This document shows positions 36,096 to 46,936 of a stretch of 64,000 bases of DNA, piece after piece. A model generated the notes under the pieces. It was not told where the DNA came from. It ran no database searches and worked only from the letters and a program-made list of their open reading frames with translations. Each line of letters starts with the position of its first letter. The stretch's first letter is position 1. Origin of the DNA: Cercozoa sp. M6MM (Eukaryota; Endomyxa: Ascetosporea); the NCBI GenBank assembly GCA_040357565.1, contig JBDODJ010000001.1; one strand, 5' to 3'. The translations under genes and the position numbers were made by a program.

Positions 36096-37871
36096 ATGAA
36101 TCGAACAATGGAGAGCCTAGACGAACCTCGTTCGGACGCGGGTGTGAATGAAATGCCGCCTAACGCGAGCGAGCAAAACTCAAATTGCAACTTCAGCACG
36201 CCGCATGGCATGCACCTGCGTGCGCATATGCACCTTGGTGCGAGTGAGCAAAGCTGCAGCTCACTCGGCGGCCTCAACACGCGATTGCAGACGCTTCGAT
36301 CGCGCATCCTTGCCGAAGAGTCGCTGTCTCAGGAATATCGGGACGCAGCAAATGAGCTGCGATACGCACTCGAGGAACACCGGCAGAAGATCTTCTCTCT
36401 TCGCAACTACATTGTGGCTTTACTCTCTTGCTTTCCTCTCCGTGTTTCTTCGAGTTTGCACCGCAACAAATAAAGCTTGTTTCTTGAGCAGACAGAGCAG
36501 GAGCAAGAAACTCGCCGCTTTCGGGCCGAGATGAGCGAGACCGTAGCGGAGAAAGCAAAGTACGACGCGCGAATTCATTCTTGTGAGTCTCCCTTTCTTT
36601 TTTCTCCGTTCTGTCCTTCAAAGACATAGTGTTATTTCAACACTTCCTTGCAGACGATACGAAGCGCGAGGTGTGGCAGCAAGGGGCACTGCTCGCGCAC
36701 ACCAAGTTCGACGCGACGTCGTGGAAGCTCCTGCGAACGAAACTGGAGACTGCTATGGCATTCCGAAAGATGACAATGACGACGCTTCGACACACGTCGC
36801 TCGTTGCAACTGAGGACGAAACACACAACGCTTTGGAACATGAGGTGCTCCTCAAGCAACTCAACGGAAGCTCGATGCGATTGCGACCCGACTCTGAAAT
36901 GTACGAAGACACAATGAAGGTACTCTCTGCACACGTTCTCTTAATATTAGACCAACGTTTATCTAGCAAGCGAAACAACTCGGTATCTCCGAGAGCAAGT
37001 GCTGGAAGCTCATGGCCGAAGGTAGTCAAGCAGTGTTCGAACATGCTCCGCGCGGACAGGTCGCTGCTTCGACGTCGCCGGACCAGTCACCGCTGCCTCC
37101 TTTGCGCATCCTGTCGCGTGTGCACGGACACACTGCAACTCAAGGTATGCTCACTCTCACATTTTGCATCTGTTCTCGTCACATTCTGTTATGTGATGCT
37201 AGATGAGTCGCAGATCGGCGGCGAAACCACGCGTGCCATGCTGGCAGCGTTGCAGTCACTGCGTTCGAACGAACAGCCAGCTGCTGTTCCCAGAACTGAC
37301 GAACGCGATGTGTACCTGCGCTTCAATTCCGACATCACCGACGAAGTGTTAAAGTACCTTTCAATTTATCTGTTTTTGTTCCTTTACCTCTCCCTCTCCT
37401 CGCCAGGGAAGTCGCAATGCGGCAGAAGATGCCATCGGTGATGCGCTCGTTTTTGGAAGAATGTCGTCGCGGCAACTTTGACGCCTCGCCAAAGTTCTGC
37501 AAGCCATGTCGCTTGATTGCACTGCTGTACTTTGGTCGGCAGCAGGTGCAGTTTGAACCTACTCAAGACGAGCTTCGGCACAACGAGATCGCTGACGCCA
37601 AGGAACTGAGTCCTCGTCAAAAGACGGAACGTGTCATGCGCATCTTCCGCTCGGTAAACTCAGTTCTGGCTGCCTCTAACAGTTCACACTGTCCCTTTCT
37701 GTGCATTTGCAGGTCATACAAGATGCCTCCTTCGCACTGTTGCAAGATAAACACGAGGACCGACTGGATCAGGTCACTATCGTGAGCGACATGACAACTT
37801 TGCCTCCGCGCACAGAGCCAACTACTGAGCAGGACCCTGAACTCATCGAGAACTTCAATCTTTCGCAATGA
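36096..37871 (+). CDS. Coiled-coil protein, unknown
   Basis: The start is ATG 36096, with the helix-rich piece LRSRILAEESLSQEYRDAAN near residues 65-100. Later exons carry EQEQETRRFRAEMSETVAE, YDTKREVWQQGALLAH, a LISESKC-type region, LRFNSDITDEVL and MRQKMPSVMRSFLEECRRGN. The tail is acidic (TTEQDPELIENFNLSQ; stop TGA 37869-37871). Intron joins at about 36415-36491, 36584-36652, 36918-36967, 37144-37202, 37352-37407 and 37653-37711 look canonical. The N-terminal 60 residues are disordered and Asn/Ser-rich. No enzyme or membrane signature is present. It is convergent with the kinase-like fragment. Confidence 0.6.
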
Positions 37872-37969
37872 ACTACCCCTAACTTCGTTAATCTTGAATG
37901 TTGACTGCTGTGATTTTTTAGTAGTTAGATTGAATAGATTTAATAAACTCAGTATATATATAAACTGAA

Positions 37970-38560
37970 CTACAGACGAATTCCATCTGGAAGTGAAGTT
38001 ATTAGATGTCGATGTCGATATTCAGTCAAACTGAACTCGAGCTCAATGCATTTTGGCAAAACCTTCTCGAGCTCAATGCGTTTGCAAAACCTTCCCCCGT
38101 CACTACCGCACTGTAGTTCACGAAAGCTACCTGCCGGTCGAGGTACATAGTTTACTTTGACAGACAGAAACAGACAGACCGACAGGCGCAGTGCTACCTT
38201 GGGGTGCAGCCGCGAGCATCCCTGCAGTGACGCCTCGCCGTAGTCGATCAGCACGGCGTGCACGCTGCCTGGTTCGACCTACATGTATGAACACACATAT
38301 GTGCACAGACAGACATGTGTTTCCTTGTCGGAAAAGGTCGTACAGTTCGCCGAGTGAGGCACATGCCTCGATCTGCTCGCAGACCGCGTTGTCGATCGAC
38401 GAGAACATGACATTCCCTAGAGATAGGTCGTTGTGGAGAATGCCGTGCTTGTGCAGACGTGTCAGTAGTCGGCACAGAGTCGAACGTTCGGTGCCCACGC
38501 ACCACACTGACACATCAACAGAGATAAACGCGTACCCATAGCACCTGGTCCTTCATCTTG
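37970..38560 (-). CDS. Protein-kinase-like C-terminal fragment
   Basis: Minus-strand exons read LLTRLHKHGILHNDLSLGN, with a kinase catalytic loop (HNDLSLGNVMF in place of HRDLxxxN), then after an intron AVLIDYGEASLQGCS, in the place of the DFG loop. A third exon ends at TAG 37970-37972. No glycine-rich loop or VAIK lysine was found upstream, so this is either the end of a longer gene or a truncated copy. HxDxSxGN with IDYGEA is the style of fungal FunK1-like or RIO/crinkler-like kinases rather than classical Ser/Thr kinases. It lies directly after the duplicated gene at 38586-39689 and might be spliced to it. Confidence 0.5.
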
Positions 38561-38585
38561 TCGCATCGCGTGGCGTCGACCGAGA

Positions 38586-39689
38586 TCAGCGACGACGACG
38601 ACGACGAAGGAAGAGCGGTGAGGCGCAGCGTGCCTCCACATGACGCAGACGAGTGACCGCCAAGAAGCGGTCGGCGCGACGCTCAAGCTTCTCGTTCTCT
38701 TGTCGCTCGCACTCAAGTCGCTGCAGTCGCTGCAGTCGCTGCTGCGCGGCCAGTGCTGTGCTGCCGCGCGATGCTGCCGACGCGCGACTTGGCGACGCTT
38801 GACGCAGTCGCTGAAGGAGCAGCGGCCACGGTTCCCAGGCACTCTCGAGCAGCAGCCTCGCTGTCCAGCAGCTGCAGGAGTCGACGCTTTCACTCATTGC
38901 AGCAGCTGCAGCTGCATTTGTTGTTGTTGTTGTTGCTGTTGTTGTTGTTGCTGTTGTTGTTGTTGCTGTTGTTGTTGTTGTCGACGAGTGCCTCCAAGCA
39001 CCCGAAAATCTTGCGCAGGAGTTTCTGCACAGACACAAACACAGAAATATACACAAAAGAAACAGCAACGAAAAAACAAAACAAAAACAAAACAGAAAAG
39101 ACAAAACACAACACACACACAAAAAGTGAAGGGCACAAAAGCTCAGACAGCTCTCTCGGCAGTCCGCACGCACACCCGTAGTGCACAGACACGCCAGGCA
39201 ACATGGTGCACAGCAAATCACACGCACACAGAAAAACTCACCATTCATCAAACGCCAAATCCTTGCCTTGTAGTGCTCGTGCACTCAGATCGTTCTTTTC
39301 TCGTCTTGTTTCACAAGTCGAAGCCTAACACAATGTGGTGAGAAAACAGTGCATTTCTGTACAAAACGCATGTCCATGCACTCATCGCATGTGGAGACCA
39401 CAGAGACAAATCGGCATTTCGGCGTGTGTCGGAGTGGTACAACACACCAACTCGGAAGTCTGCCCAGCCAGGCAGGGCCAGAACGACCAGAGTGCTTTAG
39501 ATAAAGCGTGGGATGTGCGCAGCGGACACTTGAAACTGCGCAAAACCCGTGCGGCACCTTCCGGCGCGCTCTCATGCTGCAGTAAAAGGCGAGTTTTGCA
39601 ACAAATCGGTCACCTGTGGCGTTTCTCCACACAAAAAAGCTGACTAGTGCTTTTTGGTTGTCATTTTGACCTTTAACTATATTATCCAC
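38586..39689 (-). CDS. Copy A of a duplicated gene, Arg/Gln coiled-coil C-terminus, unknown
   Basis: The 5' exon (near 39430-39640) reads DRFVAKLAFYCSMRARRKVP; after an intron with the donor GTGAGTTTTTCTGTG near 39240 comes an exon with LLRKIFGCLEALVDN. This is followed by a triplet-repeat tract and a coiled coil (QQRLQRLQRLECERQENEKL) ending FLRRRRRR and TGA. Copy B at 60034-61119 has the same order with 50-60 percent identity in the conserved parts, including DFVCKLDFCCSSRARREVC, TFLRNLFGCLRAPRD and the terminal RRR-TGA. Two diverged copies with conserved protein-level segments support coding. The 5' exon of copy A has a shift relative to B near 39325, so A may be decaying. Confidence 0.5.
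38917..38981 (-). repeat. Triplet repeat (AAC/AGC in sense) in copy A
   Basis: GTT and GCT triplets on the plus strand encode poly-Asn, poly-Gln or poly-Thr depending on frame. It is absent from copy B, so it arose after the duplication. Confidence 0.85.
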
Positions 39690-40217
39690 CGGTTAAAGCA
39701 TACTAGACCTCTAATTTCGCTCAACGAACCGAAACAGCAGTTTCAGGTTTCCAGACCTGCCAGCCGACCCGATGCTGGGTTTTCGGTCGCGTACGAGAGA
39801 GTTTACGTCGACATAGACAGACATGTGCGGCGGCATATTGCAACTCTTTCTGTATCTTAGATGGTGGCATTGAGAATTTTGCCATTACATAGTTGGTTCC
39901 CAGTAGACTGAACTCACTCTCAAAGTCAAATTAAAGTTGTCGACTCACTCGACTGCTCGTGCTTTCCTCACGCACGGACAAGTGCGGAGGTACCAAAGCT
40001 GTTGGAGCAGGCAGCAGGGAGTACACCGTACTACCTAAGTCGACCGAGAACGTGCTCAGTGCTCAGAAGTTCTTCAGATACTTTCTGGCACGTTCTTTGG
40101 CTGTTCGCGGAAACGATTAGAAGCAACGTGCACTAATCTGAGGACTAATTGAGTTTAACTAACGTCAGAGACAAGCAATTTTTGGTTTAAAGCAGTAGTC
40201 TGCAGACTGATCGATCA
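39690..40217. other. Intergenic region with a fragment of the element tail
   Basis: ACATAGTTGGTTCCCAGTAG at about 39884-39903 matches the ACATAGTTGGTTTCC…AGAAGACT end of the element near 6217-6245; the shared piece is about 30-40 bp (39875-39915). No ORF is supported elsewhere here. Confidence 0.45.
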
Positions 40218-40999
40218 ATGGCGCCGATTTGGAGTGCCGTGAGTTTTGTCTTCGTGGCTGTTCAGGAATTGAAAGTTGATTGGGTGGTGTCTGTAGATCC
40301 TCGGATGGGCGTGGTTCATCCTGAAACTCGTGGTGCTGGTGCCGTTGTCGCTGTGGTTTGCATATGCGCTGCTGGTGCCGCTGTTGGTGTGCCTCATTGT
40401 CATGACGATTGGTGCTTTGTCACTGGGCACTGCCCACATGCGGCGCCAAGTCGCATTCCACTGGTCCAACATGCGCCGTCGACTGGCGCAACTGCGAAAG
40501 AGACTTCGTGTACTTTTATCCTTTTGTACACACGCACACGTGTCCCAGAGCTAGAGGCAGAGTGGTGCATACTGACTGACAGGCACACACCTTGCGGCGA
40601 GTGCGCGAGTCTGACTGGGTCGCCTGGTGGTGGCTCCGTCTGCTTCCTCAGCACCGTTTCGACTGCGACATCTGCGGCGACACTGGCCTGCCTGCCTACC
40701 GCACTGCCAGCATGCACACCGATGCGTGTGTTCCCTCTATCTCTGTGGATATATATGTATGTATACAGCACAATGGCACAGTGCATTGTGTGTGCTGCAG
40801 AGAGAGCGGCATGCACCGCATGTGCCATTCGTGTCTGCGCAACACGGTGCTGCACGCCAGTGGGCACGTGCAGATTGCGTGTCCCATGTGCCACTCACTG
40901 GAGAAACGCCACCGTCGGTACCTGCGCGACGACACACTGACCGACGTGTTCTGCGGCTATCCCGACCAACTGCAGCGAGTGCGACGGTAGCACACTCTG

Positions 41000-41031
<32 letters not shown>

Positions 41032-41179
41032 CACACACACACGCATGCAGCACTCTTTGAGATACTCACCTCCCTGTGGGATGGGATGCACAGATGGCAA
41101 CTCGAGCAGGGACTCAACTCGCTGTCGCAGCAGTGCCCGGAAGGCACGAGACTCTGGCGTTGTGCCACGCCCAACTGTA

Positions 41180-41243
<64 letters not shown>

Positions 41244-41253
41244 NNNNNNNNNN

Positions 41254-41302
<49 letters not shown>

Positions 41303-42928
41303 CACAGGGATGTAGAATGGGGTTGGACTCGCGCATTTGTAATGTGTGTGTGATAGGCAACAACGCCAAGGTACTGGAGGTGCCCAGGAATAGTCTGCTA
41401 ATGTCGCACTGTCTGCGACTCGAGTGCGAGGGCTGCGGTGCCTGCACTTGCAAGCGGTGCGAACGGCCCTGGTCGGCGCGTCTCGTGAAACGCTCCGCCG
41501 ACAACAGGACCTCTGTCGGTACCTCCATATTGTTTGCAGTCCTTCCTACTGTAAGTCTACGTTTGATTGAGCAGTGCAAGAGTTGCTGCACGCTGACGAG
41601 AGTGACTGCGAGCAGTACGCGCGGAGGATCAGGCGGCTCGAGTCCGCGATGCGAGTGAAGAACCAGAAACTGCGTGACACCGGCGACACACTCGAGTTGC
41701 AGACCTCGAATGGTAATCCATTGTGCTTGTGCAGTTCAATTTGATAAATGTAGACTCGTTGATGGATTGCAGGCTCGCACGCCTACGTGTCACCACTGTC
41801 GCCCGAGTCAGTGAACTCCAAGTTGTGTCCTCAGTGTGTACCGCAACCTTTGTCCTCATCCCTTATCAGTGTTCGGTGCCACACACACCCACACACACAT
41901 ACACACACGCACACTGCACAGGGCGCACTGATCAGTCGCACGGCAGGCTGCAACCACATGACTTGCAAGTGCAAGCACGAGTTCTGGTAGTTGCTTCCTC
42001 CCGCGCTGTCACCTGTGCTGCTATCTTGTTACATTGATAGCTACGTGTGCCTGATGCCGCACCACGGACACAACTCTGCCTCCTGCACCGAGCGGTGGCA
42101 GTTGGACCGGACGGCACGCATCGCGATGTTTCAAAGCAGCTTCCTTGGCACTGACTCTGAGGATGTGGTCGAACAACTGCAGGCGCTGAACTTAGAGCGT
42201 CTACGCATGGAGCAGGGTCAGTTAATTTTCACCTTTCCACTTTTGTGCCTTTTTGTAATCGTTATAACTTTGTTTCAATTGGCGTAGTAAACATAACGCA
42301 AACTGTCCGCCGAGCTCCTCGTCGTCGCCGCTGCTTCAACGCTGTCCGAGATCGCACGGACGCTGCCTTGCACCGGTATCATCTCTGCTTCGTTGCTAGG
42401 TCGAAGCGCTCACTCTAGCCCCTTGTTTACATGTTCCAACGTGCTTTTCAGGCTAGTGGCGAAGCTGCGCATACAGCACACCGAAGGTTTACGTGTGATT
42501 AAAGCATTCGGCCGCATGCTTTTCAGTGTGCTACGTGTTCGCTTGGTACTTTTGCTAACAAATAGACGCGTTTTTGTCGTATCGATAAGGCTAAACTGTA
42601 TCGTTAGATGATCGCGCTGCTGGGCTATTCGTACTTTGCGCTGCGTCGAGTCGGACTCTCCCTGCCGATGCGAGTGCTGCGACACGGCTTTGGCTCCTTG
42701 TGCGGCATATTCCTCTTCTGCATCTTCATGGTGTGTCAGTTCTTTTCGCGCTGTCGCTTCAAGCAACGTATGTGGCGGTCACGGCGTCGAAGACGACAGC
42801 GACCGGCACCGCGCCTTTTGCCTCATGTGCCAGTGCACCGACCGCGCAAGCTGCAACAGAAACAGCGCTACATTAAACGACGCGTCGAGCGCGTGGTACG
42901 GCAACGCACGCGCCATGTGAACAACTGA
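40218..42928 (+). CDS. RING-between-RING (RBR) E3 ligase with membrane helices at both ends
   Basis: E1 40218-40238 and E2 40297-40509 give MAPIWSA then a long hydrophobic stretch (WAWFILKLVVLVPLSLWF, ALLVPLLVCLIVMTIGALSL), so the protein is membrane-anchored. RING1 follows (CDICGDTGLPAY … MCHSCL … CPMCHSL), then an IBR-like region (CATPNC, CEGCGACTCKRC), then RING2: KLCPQC, GALISRTAGCNHMTCKCKHE and FCYVCL, where the cysteine after CNHMTC is the expected catalytic thioester residue. The C-terminal exon from 42605 has another hydrophobic pair (IALLGYSYF, LCGIFLFCIFMVCQFF) and an Arg-rich tail (stop TGA 42926-42928). RBR ligases form a ubiquitin thioester. The RING1 loop is unusually long. The (CT)n intron at 41182-41300 contains an N gap. 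Confidence 0.83.
41182..41300 (+). repeat. (CT)n microsatellite with a 10-N gap in an RBR intron
   Basis: CT dinucleotides flank Ns at 41244-41253. A (CA)n run at about 41000-41042 lies in the same or the preceding intron. Confidence 0.9.
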
Positions 42929-43257
42929 CATGTGAACACCTGACACAAACTGTTGGAAGTTGAACTGAACGTTTATCCATCGATATCCATCTTATCACAT
43001 CCGCTCTATTCGATGTGTGACGGAGTGAGTAATCAAAATTTGTACACTACGGCCGGACTCACGGATGTCGGTCAACGCAACTTGGCCACGCCGCAGGCAG
43101 GCGACGGAGCGCATCGCCTGTCAGCTTAAGATTGCCGAGGGGCCAGGTTGGTTGCAGAGTCAAGGACTCAGCGCTCGATGGTGTGCGCATGTATCCTTTG
43201 TGAGCTTACGACGTGTCGCTCAACGCGAGCCAAGTTGCGCTGAATACAGTCAACTTA
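42929..43257. other. Convergent intergenic region
   Basis: It lies between the RBR gene and a minus-strand coiled-coil gene. An ORF at 43065-43301 has no support. It must hold both 3' UTRs. Confidence 0.4.
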
Positions 43258-45203
43258 CTAGAGGCCGGATTTGTCAGCATTTAAAATTGTCTCTACCTTA
43301 AATCGCGGCAGGTCCTCTCCGAGCAGTCGTGCCAATGACGAAGAACCATTCAGTTGGAAGGAGAAACTTGCTTCGGCAGACGAGTCACTGGTCGTCGAGC
43401 TGAGGAGTGACTTTGGCTGTGCTTCGTCTTGCTCCGACACTGTGTGACTCAAGTTTAGTGTACTGCGACTTGCGTGAATTCTTTTCTTCTCACCCAGTCG
43501 CTTGGGTCTCGCTGGTGCACTCTTGCGCAAGCTGTGCGGAGGCACTATTCGGTGGCCGTGTTCAGATGATTCCGCAATCCTTCTTTCGATGGTGTTGAAC
43601 TGCGAACGTAGCACGCCAATGTCTCGGGCAAAGCCAGAAACCTCCAGTTGACGACGCTGCTTAAAGATCGCATTTGCCCGAAAAATAAAGATCATACGAT
43701 ATGGTGTACAGTAAATTTACCTTGACGACAGAGTTGTACTTTTGCTTGAGTTTGTCGAATTTGCTTCCAAGCGATTCAACTCTCGCTTGTGCAGCACTTT
43801 CTGCGGCTTGTAACCGAGCTCTGCATGCGAAAAAGCACTTGCAGACAAGCAGCGGTATTTGTAAAAGATAAATGTCGAGGGTACTTCAGGTAGAGTGCCT
43901 CCTCGCGAGCTTTCCTCGCACTGCAGATGGCTCGCTCCAGTGTCGTTTCAGCGTCTCGCTTGGCTCCAATTCTCTCCCGTTCCCGCATGGTCTTGGTTCG
44001 CTCGCGAATCTCGTCACACTTTTCCTTCGTCATGTCGTACTTTGCGCGCAACTCGGCGTTTTCAGCTTGCAAGGACTCTACCGTCGAGTTCTGTCCACGC
44101 CGGACAGTCAGCAGCTCGTTCAGTGCGTCATCGCGTGTCTTCTCTGCGACTCTCATCTCTTCTCCAAGTTTCCTCACTGCATCTCGAAGTGCTAGGATGT
44201 GCTTCTTGTGCTCCTTCGCTTGGAGCTCTCGTTCCTGCTTAAAAGCCGCAGCCCGCTCGCGCGCCGCATCCTCAGCCTCCTTCAATTGGCCTCGCAGGAG
44301 TTCGTTTGCGGCTTTCAGTGGCTCTTCCTCCTCTGAAGGCAGATAAACCAATCGAATTGACCTTCCGCCGACCCTTGCTGCCTCTGCGAACCGCGAAAGC
44401 TCGACTCGTGCGCCGTGTCCTTTAGGCCATTTCTTCTGCTTCGTTTTCTTCTTCGGCTTCTTTGATGCCCGACTCGAGCCTACAGCTGTGTCGGGAAAAT
44501 GAACAGTGTCAACACTGACACCATTCGTGGAGTAGTGCAGTTTTGCAGTGGTCTGTGGGGCTTTGTTTTTCCGCAGTCGGACAATTTCAGTGACTGGTTC
44601 AGAAATCGACTCCAGTCGAGCAATGTGCTCTGTCTGCTCAATTTCTCGAATCTTCATGTCTGCGAGTACCTTTTTCAGCTGCAACACTCGGTCTCGTTCG
44701 TCATGCACAAAAAGGTTTGCATCGCTGAGCGCTTGTTGCAGCTGTTCGACCTGCTCATTCGCCCTGGACAGACGAATGCGTAGATCGAGAACCTCCTTTC
44801 GTGAACCTCGAAGAGTGTCGAGCTGCTGCTCGAAGCTGCGTCGCTCTTCCTCGAAGTTTCTGGCTTGTTCACGCAGGAATTTCACCTCGTTTTGCAGCTT
44901 TCGTGCTCCCAAACGCGTCAGTTTGCCATCTTCGCTCTCTTCTGATGGACTTGGAGTCAACCTCGGCTTTGGTGGCCGATTTACCGGCTTGACTGATGTG
45001 TGCGGTTTTGCTTCCTGGCTGTTGTTGCTCACGGTAAAGAAAGACGGAGCCGAGACCAAGTCGCTATTATGAGCCACAAACGGATCGTACTTGAGCACAA
45101 AACTAAACAAAACCCGGAAAAAGCCAACCTTTGCTGCGAAAGGCACACCTCGCTGGTTGCCTCGCCAATGCAGTGAGAGTCTTGCATCTTCGTCGATGTA
45201 CAC
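43258..45203 (-). CDS. Long coiled-coil protein, unknown
   Basis: The first exon (45203 to about 45126) starts MYIDEDARLSLHWRGNQRG and splices to YDPFVAHNS. The next exon runs through a Pro/Ser segment (PRLTPSPSEESEDGKL) into long coiled coil, split by a Lys-rich insert (KKPKKKTKQKKWPKGHG) near 44410-44470. Two short exons follow (ARLQAAESAAQARVESL), and the C-terminal exon is Ser-rich, ending at TAG 43258-43260. Estimated size is about 570-600 residues. Nothing marks an enzyme; a scaffold or cytoskeletal role is only inferred. Confidence 0.7.
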
Positions 45204-45446
45204 GTTGACGAGAGCTTAATCTGAGGCCAAAGAATGGATAATGACCGCTAGTGTGTAGGATGTGCAATCTCCACGCGGAGGGAAGAAAATACCGTGATGC
45301 GATTTTGTAAAACTAATTCCGCCTTTCTTTTCGTTCATTTGGCAGCTGTGCTGGACTCGATTCGGTTTTGTGGTACGGTACGCGACTACTAAGTACTTCG
45401 TGGCAGTTGAGTACGTACTACGTAGAGTATTTTTAGCCGACAAGGG

Positions 45447-46183
45447 TTATTCTACTATATCAACCTGCCTGGACCCGCGCCGACCGGAAGGTTTAGTTGG
45501 TTCCGCGGCAAGGTCAACGGGCAGTACAGGCTCCAGCAGTAGTCTTTGGGTCTCGCTGTCCCGCTCGCCTGGCAATAGTGCTTGCTCAATCAGCTGCAGC
45601 TTCTTCATTATGTCGCTCGTGTCATCTTCGAACGCGTGCACGTGAATATCGGCGTTGAAGACATCGGCAAACGCGTCAATAAGACTGTCTCGAACTTGAT
45701 GTGCTTGTGGCATGCTATCGTTCTGTTCAAACGCAGAACAATGATGCTCCAGCATCAGTCGCATCAGAGCAATTTGCACCAACATCGACTGCATGCAGGT
45801 GACACCGGCCTCATTTTCCGAGATTCCGCATGGAACAATGTCGTCAAACATGCCCATGTGGGTATCGAACAGGTTGAGTGCGAAACCATGGTAGGTCTTC
45901 CACCTGTTAGTGAGGGTACAAACACACACACGTAGACCGACAGACAAGGGTGGCTTGTGACCAGTTTGCACCTGGCAGCACCGAGTCCGATGGCGCAGAT
46001 TTTGTCCGTGTGACCTCTGACACTGTCGACGAAAACGCCCGTGTGTTCCGAGTGTCGGCACGCGTCGATCTGGTGCTCTGCCAGTGCGCGTATCACGACC
46101 TCTTCCAAGCCGCGTAGTGCCGCACGCAGTGACATTTTCTCTCTGTAACATACACATGGGCTTTCTTCCTTGCATCCACGCGG

Positions 46184-46261
<78 letters not shown>

Positions 46262-46714
46262 CAGGTCAGGCAAGTGGATCAGCGGGTATCCAACGATCTG
46301 ACCCGGGAAGTGAGTGGTCACTGATCGAGCACAACACCATGGGGGGGTCACTTGGGTCTACGAGCAGCATCAGGCAGCGGGTGTACCTTCACCGCCGCGT
46401 TCTGTGCGATACACAGGCGCATGTGGCTCGTGTGTTCGAAAGTTGTCCACCGTGGAGGAGCGACCCAGCGTGTAGCATCGTTCGTGTCTGTCAGCTAGAG
46501 CACTTTGAACAGTCAGACACGATCACAAAATCTGAACTGACTCGAGCAGCAAAAGGTAGTTTCGACAGTCTTGCTTCTTTTTGTGCCGGTGGATCAATGC
46601 TCTCCTACCAACAAACACCACGTTTTCAGCAGACCAGCAGGGATCAGCAACCTACTGCCAAGCAAGAGCTCGTGGGAACGGCACTTTGCCGCACACAAAA
46701 GCTTCAAGCCGCAT
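45447..46714 (-). CDS. LIPT2: Octanoyl-[acyl-carrier protein] transferase (lipoate pathway)
   Basis: It moves octanoyl from ACP to the lipoyl domains of mitochondrial enzymes such as the glycine cleavage H protein, the first step of lipoate synthesis. From ATG 46714: VPFPRALAWQ, then QRALIHRHKKKQDCRNYLLLLES, CYTLGRSSTVDNF, RTERGGE, VTTHFPGQIVGYPLIHLPDLR, a (GT)n intron, GVFVDSVRGHTDKICAIGL and KTYHGFALNLFDTHMGMFDDIVPCGI with the expected cysteine. The order and spacing match LipB/LIPT2. After the core comes an extra helical and Pro/Arg-rich tail of about 100 residues, ending at TAA 45447-45449. One intron is 39 nt (donor GTGATCGT). The frame across the N-terminal exons depends on the donor at 46656, which avoids an in-frame TAG. 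Confidence 0.86.
46180..46260 (-). repeat. (CA)n microsatellite forming an intron of LIPT2
   Basis: About 40 CA units on the plus strand, GT in the transcript, lie right behind the 5' splice donor. The donor itself is the first GT of the run. Confidence 0.95.
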
Positions 46715-46936
46715 CGAATGCCACGGCAGTCAGTTATTGGCACACCACACGACACAATCCCCCGACACTAAATTAAAACTAAGTAACTGTGTCGTGAGCA
46801 CACACGTGCACTGCTCAGATGAGCTGCTTACGTGCGCTCGTACAGCGTTTCAGAAAAACTACAGTACGTATCCCAAAGTAACGAGCACTGTCGTGCGTAC
46901 GCTTCCTTCGTTTACTAAATCGGTCAGGACGCACAG

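Noticed and set aside
40627-41658. A single ORF of over 300 codons across the RBR region
   Set aside because: It crosses microsatellites and Ns in a frame different from the zinc-binding motifs of the RBR gene.
43065-43301. Plus-strand 78-codon ORF
   Set aside because: No start context, composition or partner exon supports it, and it overlaps the end of a minus-strand gene.
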